Shown here: positions 1 to 5,735 of the stretch, one piece after another
Layout: each line of letters starts with the position of its first letter
How positions within the stretch are numbered: the stretch's first letter is position 1
Origin: Clostridia bacterium
GTDB taxonomy: Bacteria; Bacillota; Clostridia; Christensenellales; DTU072
Length of the DNA: 5,735 nt
NCBI GenBank assembly: GCA_028701415.1
Contig: JAQVQU010000083.1
Location: 1 to 5,735, forward strand
Reading direction: 5' to 3'
The notes under the pieces: generated by a model
Told to the model about the DNA's origin: nothing
The model's input: the letters and a program-made list of their open reading frames with translations, nothing else
Databases searched by the model: none
Position numbers and translations under genes: made by a program

Positions 1-597
1 GGAGACTATATACTTTTTGACACAAAATTTCAAATTAATAAAAAGGCCATTGATATACAAGTGGATTATCTATCAAAAGAATATGGCACAGGAGATCCAG
101 TATTTACCTGGCAAACGGTTAATAACACCTTCCTCGAACCGGGAGATCAATTGAGAATAGTAATCACTAGAGAACAGGGAGAAAACGTAAGATTTGATAC
201 CTTTGGAAATGTAATAGGATATGATTTTTATTGGAGCTTTGACCCTGTTGACCCTGGGCAGTCAGATAGATATATCATTATACCTGTCTTTGATACTTTT
301 GTAGTAAATCAAAAAGTCGTTCCTTCGGGGGTAACTGTTAATTTCCAAGAGGTCGCTGGGTCGGGAGGAAGAGTATATACTGCTAGTTACGTATTCAATA
401 ATATTACACAAACTGTAAGGAGCGAGGACCTGATATACTACGTAAATGCAACAGGTGAAATGGTTGATTCTAATGGGGATGGGCAGCTGGATGGACTGCC
501 ACCTACATCACCAGGTGAATACTATGTCCAGCTTAGTGATAATTACTTAGTTGTAGATCCTGGAGCTGGTAGATCATCCACTTTTATTGTGCAATAA
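1..597 (+). CDS. C-terminal part of a beta-rich, probably cell-surface protein (5' end outside window)
   Basis: I do not recognise the family. The reading frame is open from base 1 to the TAA at 595-597 (198 codons). The first GTG at 61 has no ribosome binding site at a usable distance, and the 20 codons before it read as plausible protein, so this is a gene cut by the window edge rather than one starting at 61. The visible part is rich in Val, Tyr, Thr, Asn, Gly and Asp, has no cysteine and no membrane segment, and has alternating hydrophobic strands, as in extracellular beta-sandwich or S-layer-associated domains. An acidic D-S-N-G-D-G-Q-L-D stretch at 466-492 resembles a dockerin/EF-hand-type calcium loop. 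It is a single copy, so this is not a dockerin call. The end of the protein (FIVQ) shows no sortase motif or SLH domain. A surface or secreted location is inferred from composition only. It shows no functional link to the downstream operon. Confidence 0.75.
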   Translation, partial: GDYILFDTKFQINKKAIDIQVDYLSKEYGTGDPVFTWQTVNNTFLEPGDQLRIVITREQGENVRFDTFGNVIGYDFYWSFDPVDPGQSDRYIIIPVFDTFVVNQKVVPSGVTVNFQEVAGSGGRVYTASYVFNNITQTVRSEDLIYYVNATGEMVDSNGDGQLDGLPPTSPGEYYVQLSDNYLVVDPGAGRSSTFIVQ

Positions 598-669
598 CAA
601 TTAGTGGGAAAATAATGGGGGATAATTCTTTATTCTTAATTGAATGAAATTAGGTATTATGTAGGTTAG

Positions 670-683
670 GCTTTTTAAAAAGC
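670..683. promoter_or_regulatory. Perfect 14-bp palindrome in the operon leader, possible operator
   Basis: GCTTTTTAAAAAGC is an exact self-complementary sequence lying 13 bp upstream of the Shine-Dalgarno sequence of the first operon gene. It has no spacer and is AT-rich in the centre, so it suits a dimeric repressor site better than a transcript hairpin. A weak candidate -10 (TATTAT, 655-660) lies just upstream, which would put the palindrome near the transcription start, but no good -35 accompanies it. It does not match the catabolite-repression (cre) consensus that I know. The regulatory role is inferred from position and symmetry only. Confidence 0.3.
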
Positions 684-695
684 TAGAATAATTTT

Positions 696-702
696 AGGAG
701 GG
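696..702 (+). promoter_or_regulatory. Strong Shine-Dalgarno sequence for the aminotransferase
   Basis: AGGAGGG lies 5 nt before the ATG at 708. It fixes that ATG as the start even though this makes the protein longer at its N-terminus than classical glutamate-1-semialdehyde aminomutase. Confidence 0.85.
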
Positions 703-707
703 ATGAA

Positions 708-2240
708 ATGGCAGAACAAAAATTTAGTATAAGCAAGTGGGAAGAACCAGACAGGATTAACAAGGAACTAGAAAACCTTAGAAAAGTTCCAATTTACGAA
801 ATTAGCGAGGAGGAACATAAAAAAGTAATAGAGTATTTTGATGTAAAATGTTCTAAATCTAAAGCTATTGCTAATGATGCAAAAAAGTATGTTCCTGGAG
901 GCGTACAGCACAATCTTGCATTCAATTATCCCTTTCCGTTAGTTGTAGATAAGGCGGAAGGAGCATATTTACAGGATATTGATGGAAACAAATATATTGA
1001 TTTTTTGCAAGCAGGTGGGCCAACCATACTTGGATCGAATTACCCGATTATTAGGGAAGAAGTAAAAAAGCATCTTGACAATTGTGGCCCGGTTACCGGT
1101 TTACTTCATGAATCTGAAATATTGCTTGCAAAAGAAATAAATAAGCACATGCCTGCAGTAGAAATGTTTAGAATGTTGGGCTCTGGAACGGAAAGTGTAA
1201 TGGCTGCTTTAAGAATTGCAAGAATTGAAACGAAGAATAAAAGAGTGATTAAAAATGGTGGAGCTTATCATGGATGGTCCGACCAAATGGTTTATGGTTT
1301 GAAGATCCCTGGAAGTAGGCAATTTCTCGAAAGCCATGGAATACCGGGAAAAAGTTATTCATTAACCGACGAAGTAAGACCCAATGACCTTGACATGCTT
1401 GAAAGAATGCTTTTTTTGAACAGAATGAGAGGGGGGACAGCGGCAGTAATTGTTGAGCCGGTTGGACCTGAGAGTGGAACAAGACCCATTTCTTATGATT
1501 ACAACAAAGAGGCGATGAGGCTTGCCCATAAATACGGTGCCTTGTTTATTTTTGATGAGGTTGTTACCGGCTTTAGAGTTGGACTTTCGGGAGCACAAGG
1601 ATACTTCGGACTAGAACCAGACCTTACGGTGTTTGGAAAGATTATTGCAGGAGGATACCCAGCAGCAGGCGGAGTTGGGGGAAAAAGAGAATATGCCGGA
1701 TTGATGGCAGCAGGCGTTGCGACAGGAAAACATCGTGCATATGTTGGTGGAACGCTAGCAGCGAATCCGCTTTCTTCTTTAGCAGGGTATCTTACTATTA
1801 AAGAAATTGAAAGAACCAACGCTTGTGTAAAAGCCGGAATAGCTGGGGAGAGACTAGCAGAGGGATTAAAGACACTAGTTTTGAAATATAATCTACCTTA
1901 CGTAGTTTACAGCCAAGGAAGCATAGTACATTTGGAATGTACTGGAGCAATGAGTTTTGACGCCTCCTCAATGTGCTTGGTTAAGTCGCTTTCTGATTTA
2001 TTAAGCAATAAAGCTATAATGACAGAAAGAAAGGTCTCAATGGAAATTATGGGTGCAGCATATATGGCTAATGGGATAGTAACCCTCGCAGGGTCAAGAT
2101 TATATACCTCTCTTGCTGATACGGATGACGTTATAGATGATGCTTTACAAAGATTTGAAAACGTTTTCTCAAATGTGGTTCCTACAAATAAAGGACTCAA
2201 ACCAAAAGCTCTTGAGAAGTATTTGAAAAATAAAAATTAA
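708..2240 (+). CDS. Class III PLP-dependent aminotransferase, glutamate-1-semialdehyde aminomutase-like
   Basis: A 510-residue soluble, fold-type I PLP enzyme. Visible hallmarks are the phosphate-binding GSGTES (158-163), the ring-stacking AYHGW (186-190), VEPVG (249-253), FDEVVTGFR (282-290) with Asp283 expected to hold the pyridine nitrogen, the Schiff-base Lys311 in TVFGKIIAGG, and the GGTLAANPL loop (347-355). From about residue 47 onward (AKKYVPGGV at 58-66) it follows the glutamate-1-semialdehyde aminomutase subfamily. That enzyme is usually near 430 residues, and the excess is mainly an N-terminal extension of about 45 residues rich in Glu and Lys. No tetrapyrrole (hem) gene is adjacent. 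The partners are instead a sugar kinase and aldolases, so I infer an aminotransferase or aminomutase acting on an amino-sugar or amino-polyol, not HemL. As first gene of the operon it has its own strong ribosome binding site. All key residues are intact. Family assignment is secure; substrate is unknown. Confidence 0.93.
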   Translation: MAEQKFSISKWEEPDRINKELENLRKVPIYEISEEEHKKVIEYFDVKCSKSKAIANDAKKYVPGGVQHNLAFNYPFPLVVDKAEGAYLQDIDGNKYIDFLQAGGPTILGSNYPIIREEVKKHLDNCGPVTGLLHESEILLAKEINKHMPAVEMFRMLGSGTESVMAALRIARIETKNKRVIKNGGAYHGWSDQMVYGLKIPGSRQFLESHGIPGKSYSLTDEVRPNDLDMLERMLFLNRMRGGTAAVIVEPVGPESGTRPISYDYNKEAMRLAHKYGALFIFDEVVTGFRVGLSGAQGYFGLEPDLTVFGKIIAGGYPAAGGVGGKREYAGLMAAGVATGKHRAYVGGTLAANPLSSLAGYLTIKEIERTNACVKAGIAGERLAEGLKTLVLKYNLPYVVYSQGSIVHLECTGAMSFDASSMCLVKSLSDLLSNKAIMTERKVSMEIMGAAYMANGIVTLAGSRLYTSLADTDDVIDDALQRFENVFSNVVPTNKGLKPKALEKYLKNKN

Positions 2241-2275
2241 AAATATTGTTTTCATAGGTTTAATTAGGAGGCAGG

Positions 2276-3817
2276 ATGTATATTATTTCTTTTGATATGG
2301 GCACGAGTTCCAATAAAGCAGTATTAGTGGATTACTCTGGCAAAATTATTGCTCAAAGTAGGGCGGATTATGGCATGTCTTACCCGTATCCTGCTTGGGC
2401 GGAACAGAATCCTAATGAGTATTGGAGTGGGGTATGCAAGAGCTCAAAGGAGTTACTCTCAAAAACTGGTATAAAGAAAGAAGACGTTAAAGGAATTGTA
2501 TTTGCAACTCAAGCGATGGGAGTAATCCCGGTTGATGAAGAAGGAGAAATACTATATCCTAATATTTCATGGGTGGATGGAAGGGCGCAGAGACAGGCAG
2601 ATTCAATAATGAGAAAGTTTGGAGGCCCCAAAATCTTTACTCTTTTTTCTGGCACACCTATTATGGGAAAGGATGTTGTTGCCAAAATTATGTGGGTAAA
2701 AGAAGAAAGGCCAGACATATATAAGCGCACAAAATATTTCCTTGATGTAAACGGATATTTAAAAATGAAGTGCACGGGAAGAATGGTCGCTGAATTATCC
2801 GGAGCTTCTTCTTATGGGCTAGACTTAAAAAAGAACACCTGGCTGTCTGTTCTTAAGTTAACTGGAATAGATATGTCTAAGCTACCGCCTTTAGTGAAAT
2901 CGACAGATAATGTGGGCCCACTATTAGAAAAAGCCGCAGGAGAAATGGGCTTACTTGAAGGCACTCCCGTGTTTGGTGGATGTGATGATGTTCAGAGCGC
3001 GTGTATTGGTAGCGGGATGACAAGAGATGGCGATGTACATATATACTTGGGCACATCAGCCTGGGTGTGCGCTTCTTCCAAAGATAAAACGAAGTTCAAG
3101 AATGGTGCAGCAGCAATAAAGAGCGCCGATCCGGAAATGAATTTGATTTCAGGTATAACTGAATCTGCTGGAGCAAACATTGATTGGATAATGAATCAAT
3201 TTTTTTCGAAAGAAAAGGAGACATACGGGGAGGACATATATCGAAAAATGGATGAGCTCATAGTCAAGATTCCATGTGGAAGTGATGGATTGATTTGTAC
3301 CCCTTGGATTCTTGGAGAAAGGTGTCCGGTTAGCACTACAACCACGAGAGCTACACTTTTTAATATGACAAATGTTCATACCAGAGAACATATTATGAGG
3401 GCAGTATATGAGGGAATAGGTTTTAACTTGAGGTGGATATTAGACAACTACAAAAAAGACTATTTGTTCAAATGCAAGACATTTAGGGTAGTTGGAGGGG
3501 GTGCTCTTGATGAAGTATGGATGCAAATTATAGCTGATATTACTGGAACTGAATTTTCTGTAATATCTAATCCTAGGAATGCAGGAGCACTTGGGGGTGC
3601 TATAATTGCAATGATAGGTTTAGGGGAGTTGAAAGGATTTGAAGATGCATATAAATTTGCAAAGGTCAGCAAAGTATTCACCCCGAATCCTATTAACTTT
3701 GACATTTATAATAAGATGTATAAGACATATAAAGAAATATATTTTGGACTGAAAAATGCCTACGAAATGGCTAATGGAGATAGGTTTACTAATACTTTTA
3801 AAGGTGAAGGTGAATGA
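2276..3817 (+). CDS. FGGY-family carbohydrate kinase, xylulokinase-like
   Basis: A 513-residue cytoplasmic kinase that would transfer phosphate from ATP to a sugar, ketose or polyol. Length and layout are typical of FGGY kinases. The N-terminal ATPase-fold phosphate loop starts at Asp7 in FDMGTSSNKA. A WVDGRA motif (99-104) sits in the substrate region. GGCDD (234-238) supplies Asp237 as the likely catalytic base. IYLGTSAW (256-263) is the second phosphate loop. VVGGGALDEVWMQIIADITG (405-424) followed by GALGGAIIA (437-445) is the C-terminal FGGY signature and adenine-side region. The ATG is set by AGGAGG at 2266-2271 with a 4-nt spacer. It lies 35 bp after the aminotransferase, and its stop codon overlaps the next start (ATGA), so translation is probably coupled. 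Similarity is to the xylulokinase/LsrK/ribulokinase superfamily in general. No xylose isomerase is nearby, so I do not call it xylB. The active site appears intact. Confidence 0.92.
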   Translation: MYIISFDMGTSSNKAVLVDYSGKIIAQSRADYGMSYPYPAWAEQNPNEYWSGVCKSSKELLSKTGIKKEDVKGIVFATQAMGVIPVDEEGEILYPNISWVDGRAQRQADSIMRKFGGPKIFTLFSGTPIMGKDVVAKIMWVKEERPDIYKRTKYFLDVNGYLKMKCTGRMVAELSGASSYGLDLKKNTWLSVLKLTGIDMSKLPPLVKSTDNVGPLLEKAAGEMGLLEGTPVFGGCDDVQSACIGSGMTRDGDVHIYLGTSAWVCASSKDKTKFKNGAAAIKSADPEMNLISGITESAGANIDWIMNQFFSKEKETYGEDIYRKMDELIVKIPCGSDGLICTPWILGERCPVSTTTTRATLFNMTNVHTREHIMRAVYEGIGFNLRWILDNYKKDYLFKCKTFRVVGGGALDEVWMQIIADITGTEFSVISNPRNAGALGGAIIAMIGLGELKGFEDAYKFAKVSKVFTPNPINFDIYNKMYKTYKEIYFGLKNAYEMANGDRFTNTFKGEGE

Positions 3818-4470
3818 TGACAGAAGATAAAATGATAGAAAAAATAAAAGGGAAGATTATTGAAATTGGGAAACTTCTTGCAGAGGAAGATCTTTCTAAG
3901 AAAGGAGACACAGTAAGTGTTAGGCTTGGAGACGGTATTTTAATGACTGATCCAAACATCCCTTTAGCCGAACTTACTGATAAGGATTTTAAACAGATTT
4001 TAAGAGGGGATAATATGAGTATTTTAGAAGCATTGCATATGGCTGTATTGGGTTATAAAAAAGAGGGAAATGCAGTGATAATTAATCAGGCTCCATATTG
4101 TTCCATTGTTACTGGGAAAATGGACAGACTGCCAGCCGTACTAGATGATTTTGCTCAAATAGTTGGTTATTCGGCTAAGGTCTCTAAATCAGATAATCTT
4201 ATAGACATTTTACTGGCCCTAAAAAAGAGAAACGCTTGTCTAATACAAAATGGATCCTCTTTAGCAGTGGGAAGAACTTTAGAGGAAGCATTTACAGGAG
4301 TAATGGTGCTTGAAAAAGGAGCCAAGGCTTTTGTCGAATCAACAATAATTGGTAATCCCGTAAAAATAGGCCTTTTTGACTCGTTACTTATGAATTTTAT
4401 TTACAAAAAGAAATATAGCAAGAAAAATCAGAAGAACTTGCTCGAACAATTTAAGGAAAAAGAGGAGTGA
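3814..4470 (+). CDS. Class II aldolase/adducin-fold protein lacking zinc ligands (probable pseudoenzyme)
   Basis: A 218-residue paralogue of the next gene, recognisable by shared blocks: VSVR (34-37), HMAV and GNAVI (75-89), APYC (93-96), NACL (140-143) and VGRTLEEAF (152-160). Residues that make class II aldolases work are gone. Where the neighbour has His94-Thr-His96 this protein has Ile90-Asn-Gln92. The third zinc ligand (neighbour His157 in GHGV) is Gly147 in NGSS. The catalytic Glu75 position is Leu71. The phosphate-loop GNVS reads DTVS, and TPSG reads TDPN. The frame is intact with no internal stops, so this looks like a maintained inactive or repurposed subunit, not a decaying gene. 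The tail (197-218) is strongly Lys-rich. The start overlaps the kinase stop; AAGGTGA at 3801-3807 is the ribosome binding site and could serve the ATG at 3814 or the one at 3817. A structural or regulatory partner of the adjacent active aldolase is my inference. Confidence 0.85.
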   Translation: MMTEDKMIEKIKGKIIEIGKLLAEEDLSKKGDTVSVRLGDGILMTDPNIPLAELTDKDFKQILRGDNMSILEALHMAVLGYKKEGNAVIINQAPYCSIVTGKMDRLPAVLDDFAQIVGYSAKVSKSDNLIDILLALKKRNACLIQNGSSLAVGRTLEEAFTGVMVLEKGAKAFVESTIIGNPVKIGLFDSLLMNFIYKKKYSKKNQKNLLEQFKEKEE

Positions 4471-4471
4471 T

Positions 4472-5113
4472 ATGAAAGAAAAAGAACTTAGAAATTTAGT
4501 AAAAGAATCTGGAGTGCGACTTGTAAAAGAAGGCTTGGTTAGAGGTACATGGGGAAATGTGTCTGTTAGGTTTGACGAGAAATCAATGATTGTAACCCCT
4601 AGTGGCTTGGACTATATGTCTTTGACACCCGAAGACATGGTATTAGTCGATATTAACACTCTAGAGTATGCTGGAGAGAATAAGCCAACGACCGAAAGAA
4701 AAATACATGCAGCTATATACAGAGAACGTCCCGAAGTCAATGCCGTGATTCATACCCATTCTCCTTGGTGTTCCTCGATGGCTGCTGCTCGAACAGAGAT
4801 TCCAGCGGTGTCTGAAAGTTTTATAAAATCTATAGGAGGGGAGGTAAGGGTTGCTCCCTATGGGTTACCTAGCACCTCTAAACTTACTAATGCAACTGTA
4901 TCTGCGATTAGAGATAGGAAGGCTTGTTTGATGGCTGGGCACGGTGTGTTGGTTTGTGGAGAATCTCTCGAAGATGCCTTTCAGGTTTGTAAAATTCTGG
5001 AGGATGCTGCACAAAAATTCATTTCTGATAAAGTATCTTTGATTATTGGAAAGGGAGATGTAGGATTAAAAGAAATTAAGGAAGCTTTTGAAAGAGCCTC
5101 AGAAATAAAGTAA
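4472..5113 (+). CDS. Class II aldolase, L-fuculose-phosphate aldolase-like, zinc-dependent
   Basis: A 213-residue cytoplasmic enzyme of the class II aldolase/adducin family, close in length to E. coli FucA (about 215) and almost co-numbered with it. Expected active-site features are all present: GNVS (28-31) and TPSG (42-45) phosphate-binding loops, TTE (73-75) with catalytic Glu75, zinc ligands His94 and His96 in HTHSPWC, and His157 in AGHGV. The family cleaves ketose- or aldonate-type phosphates, typically to dihydroxyacetone phosphate and an aldehyde, but also includes epimerases (AraD) and dehydratases (MtnB). Motifs alone do not separate these. It begins 1 bp after the stop of its inactive paralogue, with GAGGAG at 4462-4467 as ribosome binding site, so the two should be made together. 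In context it is the likely product-splitting step after the FGGY kinase. The C-terminus lacks the tyrosine that closes the active site in FucA, so substrate details may differ. Confidence 0.92.
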   Translation: MKEKELRNLVKESGVRLVKEGLVRGTWGNVSVRFDEKSMIVTPSGLDYMSLTPEDMVLVDINTLEYAGENKPTTERKIHAAIYRERPEVNAVIHTHSPWCSSMAAARTEIPAVSESFIKSIGGEVRVAPYGLPSTSKLTNATVSAIRDRKACLMAGHGVLVCGESLEDAFQVCKILEDAAQKFISDKVSLIIGKGDVGLKEIKEAFERASEIK

Positions 5114-5159
5114 TTTAAGGATGCGAAACACATATTTTTAGGAGCCCTTAGTGCTCAAT

Positions 5160-5165
5160 AGGAGG
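5160..5165 (+). promoter_or_regulatory. Shine-Dalgarno sequence fixing the start of the Y1-transposase-like gene
   Basis: AGGAGG with a 4-nt A-only spacer precedes the ATG at 5170. A second similar site, AGGAG at 5140-5144, lies 20 bp upstream and does not serve this ATG. Confidence 0.7.
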
Positions 5166-5169
5166 AAAA

Positions 5170-5735
5170 ATGCCAAACATAAAACCAATAGAATCGGAAC
5201 AAGCAGTCCCAGATAAATATTTAAAAAAACCCAAAAAGAAAAAGGATAATCCCCATTATCGGGTAGGCCCTAGAAATGCCGAGGTTGCAAATTTTTATAG
5301 ACTTGTTGTTGATGGAAAGAGAGGTAATATAGCCTTTCCAAACTCCGAATCAAAAGGCTTTTATATCGATTGCCTTGGTACAGCTATACAAAGTTTCCCA
5401 ATAGAGATTTTAGCTTATTCTGTGCTAAATAATAGAGCTTATTTCGTTATCGCAACTTATGACCAAACTCCTGTAAGCCACAATCGCTGGATTGCGGAAG
5501 CAAACTCTGAGTACGCCAAATACTATAATAAGTATTTTAAAGGAGCGGGCTATGTTTTTAAGAGTACTATCAGATCAAAAAGAATAGCTGATTTGATGGA
5601 TGTAGCTGAGAGCATTATGATTGTTCATTCTCAACCGTACGCATCTGGTCTCGCTGATAGTTATAGTTACGATTTCAGTTCTTATAAAGAAGATGGGTCA
5701 AGGCAATTAGCAAATTTGAATGCTTATTACTGGGC
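5170..5735 (+). CDS. Y1-transposase (RAYT/IS200-like) fold protein with lost catalytic residues, 3' end outside window
   Basis: The N-terminal 188 residues are visible and the frame runs off the window. After a Lys-rich leader (seven Lys in residues 16-25) the sequence follows the REP-associated tyrosine transposase pattern block by block: FYRLVVDGKRGNIAF (42-56), LAYSVLNN (81-88), YAKYYNKYFKGAGYVFK (115-131), VHSQPYASGL (152-161) against the usual IHLNPVRAGL, and YDFSSY (167-172) against YPWSSY. The chemistry is missing. The HUH metal motif, normally NHxH, is Asn88-Arg89-Ala90-Tyr91, and the tyrosine nucleophile before IHLNP is Ile151. The reading frame is clean, so the protein is probably a domesticated nucleic-acid-binding factor instead of a transposase. 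It lies 56 bp after the aldolase gene on the same strand with no clear terminator between, so co-transcription is possible. I see no IS ends or REP-like repeats in the window. Fold call is fairly firm; function is unknown. Confidence 0.82.
   Translation, partial: MPNIKPIESEQAVPDKYLKKPKKKKDNPHYRVGPRNAEVANFYRLVVDGKRGNIAFPNSESKGFYIDCLGTAIQSFPIEILAYSVLNNRAYFVIATYDQTPVSHNRWIAEANSEYAKYYNKYFKGAGYVFKSTIRSKRIADLMDVAESIMIVHSQPYASGLADSYSYDFSSYKEDGSRQLANLNAYYW

Noticed and set aside
61..63. GTG as the start of the first gene
   Set aside because: No ribosome binding site at a suitable distance, and the frame stays open with protein-like sequence to the left edge, so the gene most likely starts outside the window.
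598..669. Promoter for the operon with clear -35 and -10 boxes
   Set aside because: TATTAT (655-660), GATAAT (621-626) and AATAAT (611-616) resemble -10 boxes, but none has a good -35 at 16-18 bp, so I do not call a promoter.
1411..1436. T7 and G6 homopolymer runs as programmed frameshift sites
   Set aside because: The frame continues normally with conserved family motifs on both sides, and no alternative product is apparent.
1249..1819. Minus-strand open frames inside the aminotransferase gene
   Set aside because: They lie fully within a well-supported gene, have no ribosome binding sites of note, and their translations look like antisense low-complexity products.
708..2240. Assignment as HemL (tetrapyrrole synthesis)
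   Set aside because: Motifs are shared with HemL, but the protein has an N-terminal extension and the neighbours are a sugar kinase and aldolases, with no hem genes.
2276..3817. Assignment as XylB (xylulose kinase)
   Set aside because: The FGGY family covers many sugars, no xylose isomerase or transporter is adjacent, and the sequence motifs do not define the substrate.
5142..5156. GAGC...GCTC hairpin after the aldolase gene as an intrinsic terminator
   Set aside because: The stem is only 4 bp and no T-run follows; the T-run at 5135-5139 lies before it.
5114..5735. An intact IS200/IS605 insertion sequence
   Set aside because: The catalytic HUH and Tyr positions are substituted and no left-end palindrome or repeat typical of such an element is visible before the gene.

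Overview
The window reads as an AT-rich chromosome segment, most likely from a low-GC Gram-positive anaerobe of the Clostridia type. The support is strong AGGAGG-type ribosome binding sites, tight same-strand gene packing, many Lys/Ile/Glu codons ending in A or T, and protein families common in that group. The sequence does not fix the species. All six genes are on the + strand and both ends of the window cut through a gene.

Layout: (1) 1-597 is the 3' end of a gene for a beta-rich, apparently extracellular protein with a calcium-loop-like motif. It looks unrelated to what follows. (2) 598-707 is a 110-bp gap with a perfect 14-bp palindrome and a strong Shine-Dalgarno sequence. No convincing terminator is visible. 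(3) 708-5113 is a compact four-gene operon: a class III PLP aminotransferase related to glutamate-1-semialdehyde aminomutase, an FGGY-family carbohydrate kinase, and two class II aldolase/adducin-fold proteins. Spacings are 35 bp, a 4-bp ATGA overlap, and 1 bp. (4) From 5170 past the window end is the N-terminal 188 residues of a Y1-transposase (RAYT/IS200-like) fold protein, 56 bp downstream of the operon.

The operon suggests a catabolic route in which an amino group is moved off (or onto) a sugar-like substrate, the ketose or polyol is phosphorylated, and the phosphate ester is cleaved by a Zn-dependent aldolase, probably to a three-carbon phosphate plus an aldehyde. The substrate cannot be read from the sequence, and no transporter, isomerase or regulator gene of the route lies inside the window.

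Two proteins keep a recognisable enzyme fold but have lost the catalytic residues. The first aldolase-like protein (3814-4470) lacks all three zinc histidines and the catalytic glutamate that its neighbour (4472-5113) retains. This suggests an active/inactive paralogue pair made in near-equal amounts. The Y1-transposase-like protein has Arg-Ala-Tyr where the HUH motif should be and Ile where the nucleophilic tyrosine should be, so it is probably a domesticated DNA- or RNA-binding protein and not a working transposase. These two, and the unassigned four-gene pathway, are the points most worth following.
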